Shown: positions 52,693-62,902, counted from the first letter of the stretch. The stretch: 64,000 bases of DNA from Mesorhizobium hawassense (GCF_003289945.1 NZ_QMBP01000019.1:62001-126000); one strand, 5' to 3'. Made by a program: numbers and translations. Notes: generated by a model not told the origin, from the letters alone.

Positions 52693-52908
52693 CGTCATTC
52701 TAGGGCGGAGCATGGAGCGAAGCGACGAGCGCAGACCCTAGAATCCATGCCGTTACGCCTGCCGAAGAATGCCGCGGTCCAGAAAAGAGGATCATAACGC
52801 TGGCGCTGCGGCGCCAAGGTCTGCATTCGCTGTGACGCCTCGAAGTCACGGAATGGATCCTCGGGTCTGCGCGCGTCGCTTCGCTCCTTGCTCCGCCCGT
52901 GGATGACG
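52693..52908. repeat. Inverted repeat element, CGTCATTCTAGGGCGGAGC family
   Basis: Left arm CGTCATTCTAGGGCGGAGCA ... GCGCAGACCCTAGAATCC; right arm GGATCCTCGGGTCTGCGCG ... CTCCGCCCGTGGATGACG. About 216 bases, arms inverted with a 100-base middle. No gene or transposase inside. Confidence 0.8.
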
Positions 52909-53082
52909 ACTTCATCGGCGTTTCAGCCAATCTCCAGCGTTGGCGACGCGAGCAAATGGCGGGAACAAAACCTACCGCGCTCCCTTGGTCCAAGCACTTC
53001 CCCAACGCGGTCCTTGACTGCAAATTGAATCGATCTAATTTGCCACGCGAAGCCATCTTTTTGGCGTAGCGGACTTCATACA

Positions 53083-54264
53083 ATGAGCATGCAAACCACG
53101 ATGCAGGCCGCGACGCGTGGCCGCTGGGCCATTGCCGGCATTTTCCTGGCCAACGGTTTTCTCACCGGCAGCTGGGCGCCACAGATCCCGGTGTTCCTGA
53201 CCCGTCTCGACATCACCAAATTTACCCTCGGCCTGCTGATCCTTTTGTTCGGCGTCGGCGCGGTCATGGCCATGACTTGGTGTGGCCATCTCATTTCCAG
53301 GCATGGCTCGCGCACTGTGACGCGCCTGTTCGGCATCTGCGGCAGCTTCGGCCTGCTGATCGTTGCCCTCGCGCCCAACGTGCCGCTGGCGGCGATTGCC
53401 ATGCTCATCTTCGGCGGCTCGATCGGCGGCATGGATGTCGCCATGAACTCGAACGCCGTGGTGGTGGAACGAAGGCTCTCACGCGCCATCATGTCGTCCT
53501 CGCATGGCTTCTGGAGCCTTGGCGGTTTCGCCGGCGGCGCGCTCGGCGGCTACTCGATCCAGAATTACGGCTATCTTCCCCATGCCATCGCGGTGACTGC
53601 GATCGCCTTTGCCGTCATTGCCTTTGCCATTCGCTATCTCGTCGCCGAGGACGAGCCGCAGGCTGTCGAGCATCAGAAATTCACGCTGCCGCGGCACACG
53701 GCCGTCTACCTGGTCGGGCTGATGGCGCTGCTCACCATGATCTCGGAGGGCGCGGTTCTCGACTGGGCGGCGCTGTTCCTGCATCAGGAGTTGGGCGCCG
53801 ATCTCGCGGTCGCCGGTCTCGCCTATGCCGCCTTCTCCGGCGTCATGGCGCTGATGCGTTTCCTCGGCGATGGCGTGCGCAATCGCTTCGGCGCGGTAGC
53901 GACGCTGCGCGGCTCGGCGCTGGTCGCCGCCGCCGGCATGCTGGTCGCCGGCCTCTCGCCCTCGCCTTATCTTGCCATTGCCGCTTTCGCCTTCTGCGGC
54001 TTCGGCATCGCCAACATGGTGCCGATCCTGTTCTCGGCCGGCGGCAATCAGGAAGGCATGCCGTCGGGCACCGGCATGAGCGTCGTCACCACCATGGGCT
54101 ATTCCGGCATCCTGGTGGCACCGTCGGCGATCGGCTTCGTCGCGGAGCATTCGAGCTTCGGCCCGATCTTCATCGCGCTGTCCGGCCTGCTGGTGATCGT
54201 GCTCTTGATGGCTGGGCTTGCTCACCGGGCCGAGTTCGCTCCCGAAGCTGTGCCAGCCGAATAG
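53083..54264 (+). CDS. MFS transporter
   Basis: 393 residues, about 12 membrane helices, with MFS loop motif GHLISRHGSRTVTRLFG after helix 2 and a second loop DGVRNRFGAVATLRG. Substrate unknown. Its 3' end overlaps the LysR gene by 43 bases tail-to-tail. Confidence 0.87.
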   Translation: MSMQTTMQAATRGRWAIAGIFLANGFLTGSWAPQIPVFLTRLDITKFTLGLLILLFGVGAVMAMTWCGHLISRHGSRTVTRLFGICGSFGLLIVALAPNVPLAAIAMLIFGGSIGGMDVAMNSNAVVVERRLSRAIMSSSHGFWSLGGFAGGALGGYSIQNYGYLPHAIAVTAIAFAVIAFAIRYLVAEDEPQAVEHQKFTLPRHTAVYLVGLMALLTMISEGAVLDWAALFLHQELGADLAVAGLAYAAFSGVMALMRFLGDGVRNRFGAVATLRGSALVAAAGMLVAGLSPSPYLAIAAFAFCGFGIANMVPILFSAGGNQEGMPSGTGMSVVTTMGYSGILVAPSAIGFVAEHSSFGPIFIALSGLLVIVLLMAGLAHRAEFAPEAVPAE

Positions 54265-55136
54265 CGCTTCAGCTCCTCATGCAGGAAATCCGCCACGCGC
54301 CGGATGCGCATGCTGGTGCGCACGTCGCGATGCATGGCGAGCCATACCGGCAGGACCGGCAAAGGCACGTCCGGCAAGAGCTTTTCCATGTCCGGATCGC
54401 GATCCGCTAGCGGCTCCTGGCCGATGCCGATGCCATTGCCTGTTCGCACCGCCTCCCACAGCACGATCTGGTTGTCGGTCCTGAAACGGAAATGGCTGCG
54501 GCCAACCGGAATGCCGAAGGACGTCAAGCCGCGAATGATCTCGTCGCTGCGGTCGAAGCCGACCAAAGCGTGATCGGCAAGGCCGGCGGGTTTTTCCGGC
54601 CGGCCACGCCGGTCGAGATAGGCGCTCGCGGCACATAGGCAGAGCGGGATGTCGGTGACCTTGCGCGCCACCAACTCGTTCTGCGCCGGCCGGACCATGC
54701 GAATGGCGATGTCGGCGTCGCGGCGCAAAAGGTTCTCGACCTGGTTCGAGGCGACGATCTCCACCTCGATGCCGGGCTCTTCCTCGCCAAGCCGCGCCAT
54801 CATGTCCGGCAGCGCGAAGGCGGCAACCACCTCGCTAGCCGCGATGCGCACCGTGCCCTCGATCGCCTCGACCGAACCCAGCGCCAGCAACGAAAAGGCA
54901 TTGGCCTGCTCGCTGACCGCCCGCCCGCGCTCGTAAAGCGTGCTGCCGGCCTCCGTCAGCTCATAGCCGCGCCGCCCGCGCCGGAACAGCGCGACGCCCA
55001 GCGCCGCCTCTAGCTCGGAGATATGGCGGCCCAGCGTCGGCTGACTGGCCGCCAGCCTGCGCGCGGCGCCTGACAGGCTGCCGGTTTCGGCGACCGCGAC
55101 GAAACTCTTGATCAGATTCCAGTCGAATTCTTTCAT
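54222..55136 (-). CDS. LysR-family transcriptional regulator
   Basis: 304 residues. HTH: IKSFVAVAETGSLSGAARRLAASQPTLGRHISELEAALGVALF. Effector domain with DIAIRMVRPAQNELVARKVTDIPLCL. Its 3' end overlaps the MFS gene. Divergent from the epimerase gene; likely regulates it through the palindrome at its start codon. Confidence 0.92.
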   Translation of the reverse strand: MKEFDWNLIKSFVAVAETGSLSGAARRLAASQPTLGRHISELEAALGVALFRRGRRGYELTEAGSTLYERGRAVSEQANAFSLLALGSVEAIEGTVRIAASEVVAAFALPDMMARLGEEEPGIEVEIVASNQVENLLRRDADIAIRMVRPAQNELVARKVTDIPLCLCAASAYLDRRGRPEKPAGLADHALVGFDRSDEIIRGLTSFGIPVGRSHFRFRTDNQIVLWEAVRTGNGIGIGQEPLADRDPDMEKLLPDVPLPVLPVWLAMHRDVRTSMRIRRVADFLHEELKRYSAGTASGANSAR

Positions 55137-55148
55137 TCATTTTTGAAT
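55135..55148. promoter_or_regulatory. Candidate LysR box
   Basis: ATTCA, TTTT, TGAAT, a small palindrome overlapping the LysR start codon (55134-55136). In the divergent space between the LysR and epimerase genes. Weak evidence because the motif is short. Confidence 0.4.
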
Positions 55149-55232
55149 AACAGAACGCCGATCTCAGTCAATTTCAATTCGCTGGTGAACGCATCAGATT
55201 AGCCGGGCAAACACAAACAACGGAGAGAACAG

Positions 55233-56189
55233 ATGACCAAGATCGCAATCCTCGGCGCCAATGGCCGGCTCGGCCGCGTGGTTGGCAAGGCTTTCATCGA
55301 CGCCGGCTTCGATGTCCGCGCCGTCACCCGCACCGGCGAGGTGCCGGCAGAGTTGAAAGGCGCTATCGCCGTTGCCGGCGATGCGCTGGACCGCGAGTCC
55401 CTGATCCGCGCCACTGAAGGCGTCGACATCATCTTCAACGGCCTGAACCCGATCTACACCGACTGGGGCAAGTGCCTGCCGATGGCCGAGAACGTCATGG
55501 CCGCCTGCCGCGCGAACAACACGCTGCATCTCTTCCCCGGCACCGTCTACAATTACGGCTCGCCGATGCCGCAGGTGATCACGGAAGCGACGCCGTTTCA
55601 TCCGACCACAGAGAAGGGCCGCATCCGCTGCGCCATGGAAGACCTGTTTCGCCGCGAGGCCGAAGCCGGCCGCGTGCGCACCCTCGTGCTCAGAGCCGGC
55701 GATTTCTTCGGCGGCACCGGCTCAGGCTCCTGGTTCGACCTCGTCGTCGCCGCCAAGATCGGCAATGGTGTCTACACGGCGCCCGGCCCGGCCGACCTTA
55801 CCCATGAATGGGCCTATTTGCCGGACTTCGCGGTTGGCTTCGTCGGCCTTGCGAAGAACCTCGACAAGCTCGGTTTCTACGAATCCATCAACTTCCCCGG
55901 CCACGCGGTCACCGACCTCGACATCAAGGCCGCGGCCGAGAAGGCGCTTGGGCGCAAGCTGAAGCTCACCTTCATGCCCTGGTGGGTGCTGCGCGCCGGC
56001 AGCCCGTTCGTCGCCATGTGGCGCGAGATCGTCTCGATGTCCTACCTGCGCTTCGAGGCGCACCGGCTGGTCTCGACGCGGCTGGAAGAGGTCATCGGCG
56101 AAATCCCGCACACCCCGCTCGACCAGGCGGTGAAGGAGGCGCTGCGGGATATCGGCGTCGCCGTGGAGCCCTCGCGTCTGGCCGCTTGA
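55233..56189 (+). CDS. NAD(P)-dependent epimerase-like protein
   Basis: 318 residues. Rossmann start TKIAILGANGRLGRVVGKAF (GxxGxxG), then a typical extended SDR with VDIIFNGLNPIYTD and FPGTVYNYGSPMPQV in place of the YxxxK. Possibly a NAD(P)-binding quinone or sugar-nucleotide reductase; YxxxK not clearly present, so catalysis uncertain. Divergent from LysR. Confidence 0.85.
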   Translation: MTKIAILGANGRLGRVVGKAFIDAGFDVRAVTRTGEVPAELKGAIAVAGDALDRESLIRATEGVDIIFNGLNPIYTDWGKCLPMAENVMAACRANNTLHLFPGTVYNYGSPMPQVITEATPFHPTTEKGRIRCAMEDLFRREAEAGRVRTLVLRAGDFFGGTGSGSWFDLVVAAKIGNGVYTAPGPADLTHEWAYLPDFAVGFVGLAKNLDKLGFYESINFPGHAVTDLDIKAAAEKALGRKLKLTFMPWWVLRAGSPFVAMWREIVSMSYLRFEAHRLVSTRLEEVIGEIPHTPLDQAVKEALRDIGVAVEPSRLAA

Positions 56190-56348
56190 TCAGATCCTGC
56201 CCATCAGCAGCAGGATCAGCAGCACGACCAGGATGACGCCGACGATGCCGGACGGTCCATAGCCCCAGGAGCGCGAATGCGGCCATGCCGGCACCGCGCC
56301 GATCAGGATCAGGACCAGGATGATTACGAGAAGTGTGGTGATGGTCAT
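56190..56348 (-). CDS. DUF3309 small membrane protein
   Basis: 52 residues read directly: MTITTLLVIILVLILIGAVP, then PAWPHSRSWGYGPSG, then IVGVILVVLLILLLMGRI. Two short helices around a conserved W-P-HS-SWGYGPSG loop, as in DUF3309 proteins. Its stop touches the stop of the epimerase gene. Confidence 0.9.
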   Translation of the reverse strand: MTITTLLVIILVLILIGAVPAWPHSRSWGYGPSGIVGVILVVLLILLLMGRI

Positions 56349-56369
56349 GAGAAGCCCTCGCCGTCTAAA

Positions 56370-56412
56370 GCAATTCCAGGAAAAGTGTGAGCGGTTTTCC
56401 GTCCGGAATTGC
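56370..56412. repeat. Short palindromic repeat, copy 4 of 4
   Basis: Same hairpin as at 2507. Lies in the DUF3309 leader region, followed by GTAGAAACAAAGAG like copy 3. Confidence 0.9.
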
Positions 56413-56491
56413 GTAGAAACAAAGAGATAGGGCAGTTCGCCGTTTCCGTGAAACGGTGAAACGCACTAGTCGAACTTGAAGGGACAATGCA

Positions 56492-56526
56492 AAAAGCCGC
56501 CCGGTTGTTCCCGGACGGCTTTTATC
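56492..56526 (-). terminator. Terminator of the RND transporter gene
   Basis: On the minus strand: AAAAGCCGTCCGGG, loop AACAA, CCGGGCGGCTTTTTGC. About 20 bases after the RND stop. Confidence 0.85.
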
Positions 56527-56546
56527 TTTGGGGTTGTGAAACCGCT

Positions 56547-59500
56547 CTATTCCGCAGCTTTCGGGAAGGCGACCGTTGGCTCGCCGCCGTCATCCGCGGG
56601 AGGCTGCTTGGTCGAGACCTTGCGCTTGTCGCGTCCGAACAGACGACGGAAGAAAGCGTAGAAGCGGCTGTTCTTGCTGCGGGTGAACACCATCAGCATC
56701 GACGGCGTCACCACCAGCGTCAGCAGCGTCGCGAAGGACAGGCCGAAGACGATCGCCGAGGACAGCGAGATCCACCATTGCGTCGACGGCGCGTTGATCG
56801 TCGTCTCGTGATGGAAGATTTCGAGGCCGAGGCCGAAGGCGATCGGCAGCACGCCGAGGATGGCCGACACCGCCGTCAGCACCACCGGACGGGCGCGCTC
56901 GCGGCAGGTCTGCAGCACCGCCTCCATCTTGTCCCAGCCTTCCTCGCGCAGCCGGTCGTAGGTGTCGATCAAGACGATGTTGTTGTTCACCACCACGCCG
57001 GCGAGCGCGATCACGCCGATGCCCGACATGACGATGCCGAAGGCCTCGCCCGTCAAAAGCAGGCCGAGGAACACGCCGATCGTCGCCATGACCACGCAGG
57101 ACAAGACGAGCCACACGCTGGTGAACTTGTTGAACTGCGCCAGCAGCACCAGGAAGATCAGGAAGAGCGCCGCGCCGAAGGCTTTGCCGAGGAAGGCGCT
57201 GGCTTCCGCGCTGTCCTCGTTGGAGCCGGCGAGCTTCCAGCGAATGCCGCTGCCGAGACCCATGTCGGTGACGGCCTTGGTGACCTGCTCCTGCACCGCC
57301 GCGACCTGCGCGCCGGCGCTGACATTGGCCTGCACCACCACGGTGCGCGCGCCGTCGATGCGGTTCAGTATGCCGACGGTCGGCTCAGGCTTGCGCGCGA
57401 CGAAGTTGGAGATCGGCACCGAACCCTGCGAGGTCTGCACCCGAAGCTCATCCAACGTCGACAGCGTTCGCCGGTCCTCCGGCAGGCGCAGCCTTATGTC
57501 GACCGCGTCGTCGGCGCCGGCCGGCCGGTATTCCGAGAGCTTGAGCCCGTTGGTCACAAGTTGCACCACAGTGCCGACGGAAGTCGGGCTGATGCCATAT
57601 TGCGCCGCCTTGGCCCGATCGACCTCGATCGCCCAGTCGACGCCGGGCGGCGGCAGGCCGTCCGAAATGTCGATGACATTTGGAATCTTTCCGATGCGAG
57701 CAGCGACCGCGCGCGCCTTGTCGTCGAGCCCGGCCGGATCGGCGGCCGACAGCCTGATCTGGATCGGCTTCCCGGTCGGCGGGCCGGCTTCCGGCACGCG
57801 CACCTCGACATCGACGCCCGGGATGCCCGCCATCACGCCGCGCAGATCGTCGAGGATCTGGTTGGCGGACTTGCGCTGGCGCCAGTCGACGAATTCGTAC
57901 TGGATGACGCCGACGACGTCCTCCGGAACATCCTGGCCGCCGCCTTGCGTTTTGCCGACGCGTGTATAGACGGACTTCACGCCCGGCCAGCCGAGCAGCC
58001 GGTTCTCCGCCGTCTTCGTCGCCGCGTCCATTTCGGCGAGCGAGAGATTACCGCGGGCATGGACATAAAGCAGACCGTAATCCGGCTCGACGCTGGGGAA
58101 GAACTCGACACCGGCGCCATATTTCGAATAGGCGAAGCCGACGCCCACGAGCAGGCCGATGGTGAGCAGGATGACGGTGATCGGGAAACGCACCGCCTGC
58201 TTGACCACCGCCATGTACCAGCCGTCGCGATGATCGTCCTCGTGATGCTCCGGCGCCTTGGCGAATATCGCCCCCAGCGTCGGCGCGAAGACCAGCGCAT
58301 AGAGCATCGAGGCCGACAGCGTCACGATCAGCGTGATCGGCATGTACTTCATGAAGTCGCCGATGATGCCGGGCCAGAAGAGCAGCGGCGAGAAGGCGGC
58401 GATGCGCGTCATCGTCGCCGCGATGACCGGGCCGGCCATGCGCTTGGCGGCCAGCGCGAAGGCGTCCGCCTTCGGCATGCCCTCGCTCATGCGCCGTTCC
58501 GCGAATTCGGTGACGATGATGGCGTCGTCCACCAGCATGCCGACGGCGAGGATCAGGCTGAACAGCACGATCATATTGATCGTGTAGCCCATCATCGCAA
58601 GCAGCAGGATGCCCATCAGGAACGACGACGGGATGGCGAGGCCGATGAGCAGCGAAGCCCGTCCCGACAGCGCATAAAGGATGACGATGAACACCAGGAT
58701 GACGGCGATCATCACATGGTTCTGCAGGTCGCCGAGCAGCTGGTTGACGAAGACCGACTTGTCCTGCGTGTAGGTGACGTGCATGCCTTCCGGCATCGTC
58801 TTGATGAAGGAGTCGGACACCTGCCTGACATGGGTCAGCGTGTCGATCAGATTGGCGCCGATGCGCTTCTTCACCTCGATGGCGATCGCCGGCCTGCCGT
58901 CGAGGCGCGTAACCGTCTCGGCATCCTTGAAGGTCGAGCGGATGGTGGCGACGTCCTTGGCCTGCACCACCGCATTGGGCGTGGCGACGACCGGCAGGTT
59001 GGCGACATCCTCGGGCGTCTCGATCAGCGACGGCACCTTGACCGCGTATTTGCCTTCCGAACCTTCGAGGTTGCCGGCCGCGACCAGGCTGTTGGAGGAA
59101 GCGACGCCCTGGATGACCTGGTCGAGCTGCAGCCCGTAGGAGGAGAGCTTCACCGGATCGATGACGACCTCGACCAGATCGTCTCGGGCGCCCTGCAGCG
59201 AGCCTTCCAGCACGCCGGGCACTTCCTCGATGCGGTCGCGCAGTTCTCGCGCGGCGGACGTCAGCACGCGCTCCGGCACATCGCCGGAAAGCGTGACGAC
59301 CAGAACCGGAAATTCCGAGACATTGACCTCGTTGACCGTCGGCTCCTCGGCCGCCTGCGGCAGGTCGGCCTTGGCGTCCTGCACCTTGCTGCGCGTATCC
59401 TGAAGTGCCGTCGCCAGATCGGTTTGCGGCTGGAATTCGACCAGCACGTAGCCGCCGCCCTGGAAGGCGGCCGAGCGCATCTCCTTCAGCCCCTTCAGGC

Positions 59501-59717
59501 TCTTGAGCTTGCTTTCCATGGGCCTCAGCAGCAGGCGCTCGGAATCCTCCGGCGAGATACCCTGGTAGATCAGGCTGACATACATCATCGGGATCGGAAC
59601 GTCGGGCTCCGCTTCCTTCGGTGTCGACTGATAGGCGATCCAGCCCGCGACGAGCAGGAACAGCAGCGCCGATATGGTGAGGCGGGCGTTGTTGATGGCG
59701 AGTCTGACGATATCCAT
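56547..59717 (-). CDS. RND efflux transporter permease
   Basis: 1056 residues. Proton-relay motif GMLVDDAIIVTEF in TM4 with Asp pair, and the second GVVVNNNIVLIDTYDRLRE in TM10. About 12 membrane helices and two large periplasmic loops. AcrB/MexF-like family (HAE-1 or HAE-3 subgroup not fixed); exports toxic compounds with the adaptor at 59792. An outer-membrane partner is not in the window. Confidence 0.93.
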   Translation of the reverse strand: MDIVRLAINNARLTISALLFLLVAGWIAYQSTPKEAEPDVPIPMMYVSLIYQGISPEDSERLLLRPMESKLKSLKGLKEMRSAAFQGGGYVLVEFQPQTDLATALQDTRSKVQDAKADLPQAAEEPTVNEVNVSEFPVLVVTLSGDVPERVLTSAARELRDRIEEVPGVLEGSLQGARDDLVEVVIDPVKLSSYGLQLDQVIQGVASSNSLVAAGNLEGSEGKYAVKVPSLIETPEDVANLPVVATPNAVVQAKDVATIRSTFKDAETVTRLDGRPAIAIEVKKRIGANLIDTLTHVRQVSDSFIKTMPEGMHVTYTQDKSVFVNQLLGDLQNHVMIAVILVFIVILYALSGRASLLIGLAIPSSFLMGILLLAMMGYTINMIVLFSLILAVGMLVDDAIIVTEFAERRMSEGMPKADAFALAAKRMAGPVIAATMTRIAAFSPLLFWPGIIGDFMKYMPITLIVTLSASMLYALVFAPTLGAIFAKAPEHHEDDHRDGWYMAVVKQAVRFPITVILLTIGLLVGVGFAYSKYGAGVEFFPSVEPDYGLLYVHARGNLSLAEMDAATKTAENRLLGWPGVKSVYTRVGKTQGGGQDVPEDVVGVIQYEFVDWRQRKSANQILDDLRGVMAGIPGVDVEVRVPEAGPPTGKPIQIRLSAADPAGLDDKARAVAARIGKIPNVIDISDGLPPPGVDWAIEVDRAKAAQYGISPTSVGTVVQLVTNGLKLSEYRPAGADDAVDIRLRLPEDRRTLSTLDELRVQTSQGSVPISNFVARKPEPTVGILNRIDGARTVVVQANVSAGAQVAAVQEQVTKAVTDMGLGSGIRWKLAGSNEDSAEASAFLGKAFGAALFLIFLVLLAQFNKFTSVWLVLSCVVMATIGVFLGLLLTGEAFGIVMSGIGVIALAGVVVNNNIVLIDTYDRLREEGWDKMEAVLQTCRERARPVVLTAVSAILGVLPIAFGLGLEIFHHETTINAPSTQWWISLSSAIVFGLSFATLLTLVVTPSMLMVFTRSKNSRFYAFFRRLFGRDKRKVSTKQPPADDGGEPTVAFPKAAE

Positions 59718-59791
59718 GACTTCGGCCTGTTATGCTTCAAAGGCTGCGGACCGCCGTCGCCGGGTTGGTCCGGCGATGGACGCGTCGTGCT

Positions 59792-60997
59792 TTACTGCGT
59801 GCCGGCGGTGGCTTCGCCGATCAGCTTGTTGATGGTCGCCTGGTCGGCCTCGACGGGCTTCACCAGGTCGCCTTCCTTCACCAGCTCCTGGCCGGCGACG
59901 ATGATGCGCGCATCTTGCGGAATGCCGCCCAGCACCAGGCCGTGCGGCGTGTCGTCGACGAGGTCGATCGGGAAGAACGCCACCTTGTCGTCCTTGCCGA
60001 CGGCGCGGATGCCGAGGTCGCCCTTGTCGCCCAGCGTCACCACCGAGCGCGGCAGCATCACCGCGTTGGTCGGCTCGGCGCTGAGTGCGATCTCGGCCGT
60101 CATGCCGGCGGGGATGGAGCCGTCGCCATTGGGAATTGCAACTTCGACACGGAAGGTGCGCGTCTGCGACGAGGCATCGCGGCTGATATAGCGCACCGTG
60201 CCGGTGACCTTCTGGTCGTTGACCAGACGGACATCGGCCTCATCGCCGATCTTGACGTAGCGCAGGTCGCGCTCGCTGATCTCGCCGCGCGCGATCACCG
60301 GATCGAGCTTCAGGATCGTCGCCACCTCGCCGCCCTGCATCACCGAGCTGCCGAGCTCCACTGGAATGCGGTCGATGACGCCGTCGAACGGCGCCTTGAC
60401 CTCGTTGCGGTCGAGTTCGGCCTGCGCGGTATCGAGCTGCGATTGCGCAAGCGTCAGATTGGAGCGCGCGGTGTCGAGCTGCAGCTTCGGCAGGTTGCCG
60501 GTCTTGGCCAGCCGCTCGGCGGCTTCGAGCTCGGCCTTGCGCTGCACCATAAGCTGCTTGGCGTTGTCGACCATCGAGATTTTTTCTTCGGCGGCGAGCA
60601 TCAGCACCAGGTCGCCTGTCTTGACGTGGTCGCCCTGCTTGACCGGCAGCTTGTCGATGATGCCGTTAACGCGCGTTGCAAGCACCGCGCGCTTGTCTGC
60701 CTCGGTGAGACCCGAGATCCGTATCGCCCGCGCGAAGGTCTTGCGCGGCGGCGTCACCACCGCGACGGTGCGTGGCGCGACCTTGGGCTCGGCTTGCGCC
60801 GTGTTCGGCTTGGCGGCCTCCGGCTTCGCGGCGCCCGGCTGCGCCGGCTTGCCCGCGTCAGCCGGCTTGTCGGTGGTAACCGACTTGTTCGCGGCGCTGC
60901 CGACGGATGAAAACTGGCCCGTTCCCATCCAGGCGCCAAATCCGATGAGCACAGCAATGGCCGCAAGCTTGTGAAACCTGATCTTCGGCATCGTCAT
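59792..60997 (-). CDS. RND efflux periplasmic adaptor
   Basis: 401 residues. N-terminal anchor KLAAIAVLIGFGAWMGTG, then a low-complexity Lys/Pro/Ala linker (about 30-70, KPADAGKPAQPGAAKPEAAK), lipoyl halves, hairpin coil (KQLMVQRKAELEAAERLAKTGN) and beta-barrel domains, and APFDGVIDRIPVELGSSV. The gene lies 74 bases upstream of the permease. Start 60997 (MTMPKIRF) chosen; 61183 would add 62 residues. Confidence 0.88.
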   Translation of the reverse strand: MTMPKIRFHKLAAIAVLIGFGAWMGTGQFSSVGSAANKSVTTDKPADAGKPAQPGAAKPEAAKPNTAQAEPKVAPRTVAVVTPPRKTFARAIRISGLTEADKRAVLATRVNGIIDKLPVKQGDHVKTGDLVLMLAAEEKISMVDNAKQLMVQRKAELEAAERLAKTGNLPKLQLDTARSNLTLAQSQLDTAQAELDRNEVKAPFDGVIDRIPVELGSSVMQGGEVATILKLDPVIARGEISERDLRYVKIGDEADVRLVNDQKVTGTVRYISRDASSQTRTFRVEVAIPNGDGSIPAGMTAEIALSAEPTNAVMLPRSVVTLGDKGDLGIRAVGKDDKVAFFPIDLVDDTPHGLVLGGIPQDARIIVAGQELVKEGDLVKPVEADQATINKLIGEATAGTQ

Positions 60998-61357
60998 TTT
61001 TCCGTTGCAGGACCTGGCGAGATCGGCGCTTCCGACTTCGGGCGCGCGGCCGATATGGGTGCGCGCAAGATCCAGTTCAATTTGCCGTGAACGGCGAAGC
61101 GCGCCTTCTACCTGAAAGTTGCGGCGCAATATAGTCGGAAAAGTTGCAGGATCATTGCGGCGCGGAACGCAATACCTCGACAAAACGATGCTATTCTGCC
61201 AGCCGGCCGCCGCTTTTGCGGGCGCGCCGATAACTTTCCCTGGGTTTCCCCAAGGTTACTGGCAGCAGCCGTCAGCATGATGCAAAAAATCTTTCACATC
61301 AGGTGGTGACTGCCCGATTGAGCGCGGCTCTGCCCCGCCCTTCCCGGCTTGAAGCTG
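60998..61357. other. Non-coding stretch of 360 bases
   Basis: Between calB and the RND adaptor, both on the minus strand. Must hold the adaptor promoter. No convincing promoter, repeat or operator recognised; no gene in either strand. Confidence 0.5.
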
Positions 61358-62779
61358 TCAAGTGATGAGGTTCAGCAGCCGGAAGATACGCTCGAATGTC
61401 TTGCCGTAGGGCGGGCGCAGCAGGGCGCCGGCGCTGAGCTTAGACTGGATGAAGATCGGCTTTTCCTTGCTGAAGGTGCGAAAGCCCCATTCGCCGTGAT
61501 AGGCGCCCATGCCGCTGTCGCCGACGCCGCCGAAAGGCTGCCGCTCCTGCACCAGATGCATCATGCAGTCATTGACCGTGACCCCGCCGGCCACGGTTTC
61601 CCGCATGACCTTCTGGTGGTTGGCTCTGTCGCTGCCGAACCAGTAGAGCGCCAGCGGACGCTCGCCCCGGTTCACATGGCCGATGGCCTCGTCCACCGTG
61701 CCGTACTCGACGATCGGCAGCACCGGCCCGAAAATCTCCTCGCGCATCAGCCGCAGATTCTCAGCCGCGTTGCGCACCAGCACGGGCGCCATCTTGCGGT
61801 CGCTGACCCCAAGCGTCTCGTTCGCCGGATTGACCTCGGTGATGTCGGCGCCGCTGTCGCGCGCCTCGGCGACCATGTCGGCCAGCCGCCGGTGATGCCG
61901 CTCGCTGACGATCGCCGTATAGTCGGGATTGTCGCCGAGGCTCGGGTAGAGTTTCGCCATGGCTGTCGCGAACTTGGCCGCGATCGCCGCGCCCTGGCCT
62001 TGTGGGACCATGAGATAGTCCGGCGCAATGCAGGTCTGGCCGGCATTGAGCAGCTTGCCATAAGCGACGCTGGCGACTGCCGCGTCGAGGTCGCAGGACG
62101 GGTCGAAGATCGCCGGCGACTTGCCGCCGAGCTCGAGCGTCACCGGCGTCAGATTGGCGGCGGCGGCAAGCGCAACCTGGCGGCCGACAGCGGTAGAGCC
62201 GGTGAACAGGAGATGGTCGAACGGCAGCGACACGAACGCCTTGCCGACTTCCGCGTCGCCGACCATCACGTTGACCTCGTCGGCCGCGAAGTACTTCTCG
62301 ACGAGGCTGGCGAGCAGGTCCGAAAATTTCGGCGTCAACTCCGACGGCTTGATGAGCACGCGGTTGCCGGCGGCGAGCGCCGCCGTCGCCGGCGCGATGG
62401 CTAGCTGGAAAGGATAGTTCCAGGGCGAGACGATGCCGACGACGCCGAGCGGTTGCGGCAGCAGCCGATTGCGGCCCGGCAGGAACGGCAGGCTGGTGGC
62501 GACGCCGCGCTCGCGCATCCACGCGCCGAGATGCGACAGCGCATGCCTGATCCCTGCGCGCACGACGAACAATTCGGCAAGCCGCGTTTCCTGTGCCGAG
62601 CGTGCGGAAAAATCGCTGTCGATCGCTGCACATATCTCGGCCGCGTGCTTTTCGGTGAGCAACAGCAGTCGCTTCAGCCGGTCCCTGCGCGCGTCAAGCG
62701 TCGGGAAGGGCTCCTTCTCGAAGGCCCTGCACTGCGCTTCAAACCGGACGCCGAGAGCATTCTGTCTGGTCTGCAGCAT
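61358..62779 (-). CDS. calB: Coniferyl aldehyde dehydrogenase-like ALDH
   Basis: 473 residues. ALDH class 3-like: VSPWNYPFQLAIAPATAALAAGNRVLIKPSELTP, FTGSTAVGRQVALAAAANL, catalytic Glu in LELGGKSPAIF and Cys in NAGQTCIAPDYLMVP. Resembles the CalB group, which oxidises coniferyl and other aromatic or long-chain aldehydes to acids with NAD+. Substrate inferred from family. Confidence 0.88.
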   Translation of the reverse strand: MLQTRQNALGVRFEAQCRAFEKEPFPTLDARRDRLKRLLLLTEKHAAEICAAIDSDFSARSAQETRLAELFVVRAGIRHALSHLGAWMRERGVATSLPFLPGRNRLLPQPLGVVGIVSPWNYPFQLAIAPATAALAAGNRVLIKPSELTPKFSDLLASLVEKYFAADEVNVMVGDAEVGKAFVSLPFDHLLFTGSTAVGRQVALAAAANLTPVTLELGGKSPAIFDPSCDLDAAVASVAYGKLLNAGQTCIAPDYLMVPQGQGAAIAAKFATAMAKLYPSLGDNPDYTAIVSERHHRRLADMVAEARDSGADITEVNPANETLGVSDRKMAPVLVRNAAENLRLMREEIFGPVLPIVEYGTVDEAIGHVNRGERPLALYWFGSDRANHQKVMRETVAGGVTVNDCMMHLVQERQPFGGVGDSGMGAYHGEWGFRTFSKEKPIFIQSKLSAGALLRPPYGKTFERIFRLLNLIT

Positions 62780-62902
62780 CGCTACCTCCCCTTTACGTTC
62801 AGGTAAGACTACATCGCGCCGAAGGCGTGATCCAGCACCTCACCGGTTCCGCTGGGGAAACTCCTGACAGTCGAGATGGACTTGCTGACAGGCTGCGCCG
62901 CC

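Noticed and set aside
56487..60191. A 1234-codon open frame antisense to the RND permease
   Set aside because: Same reason: it mirrors the permease gene; product is His/Arg/Asp-rich with no domain, no ribosome site.
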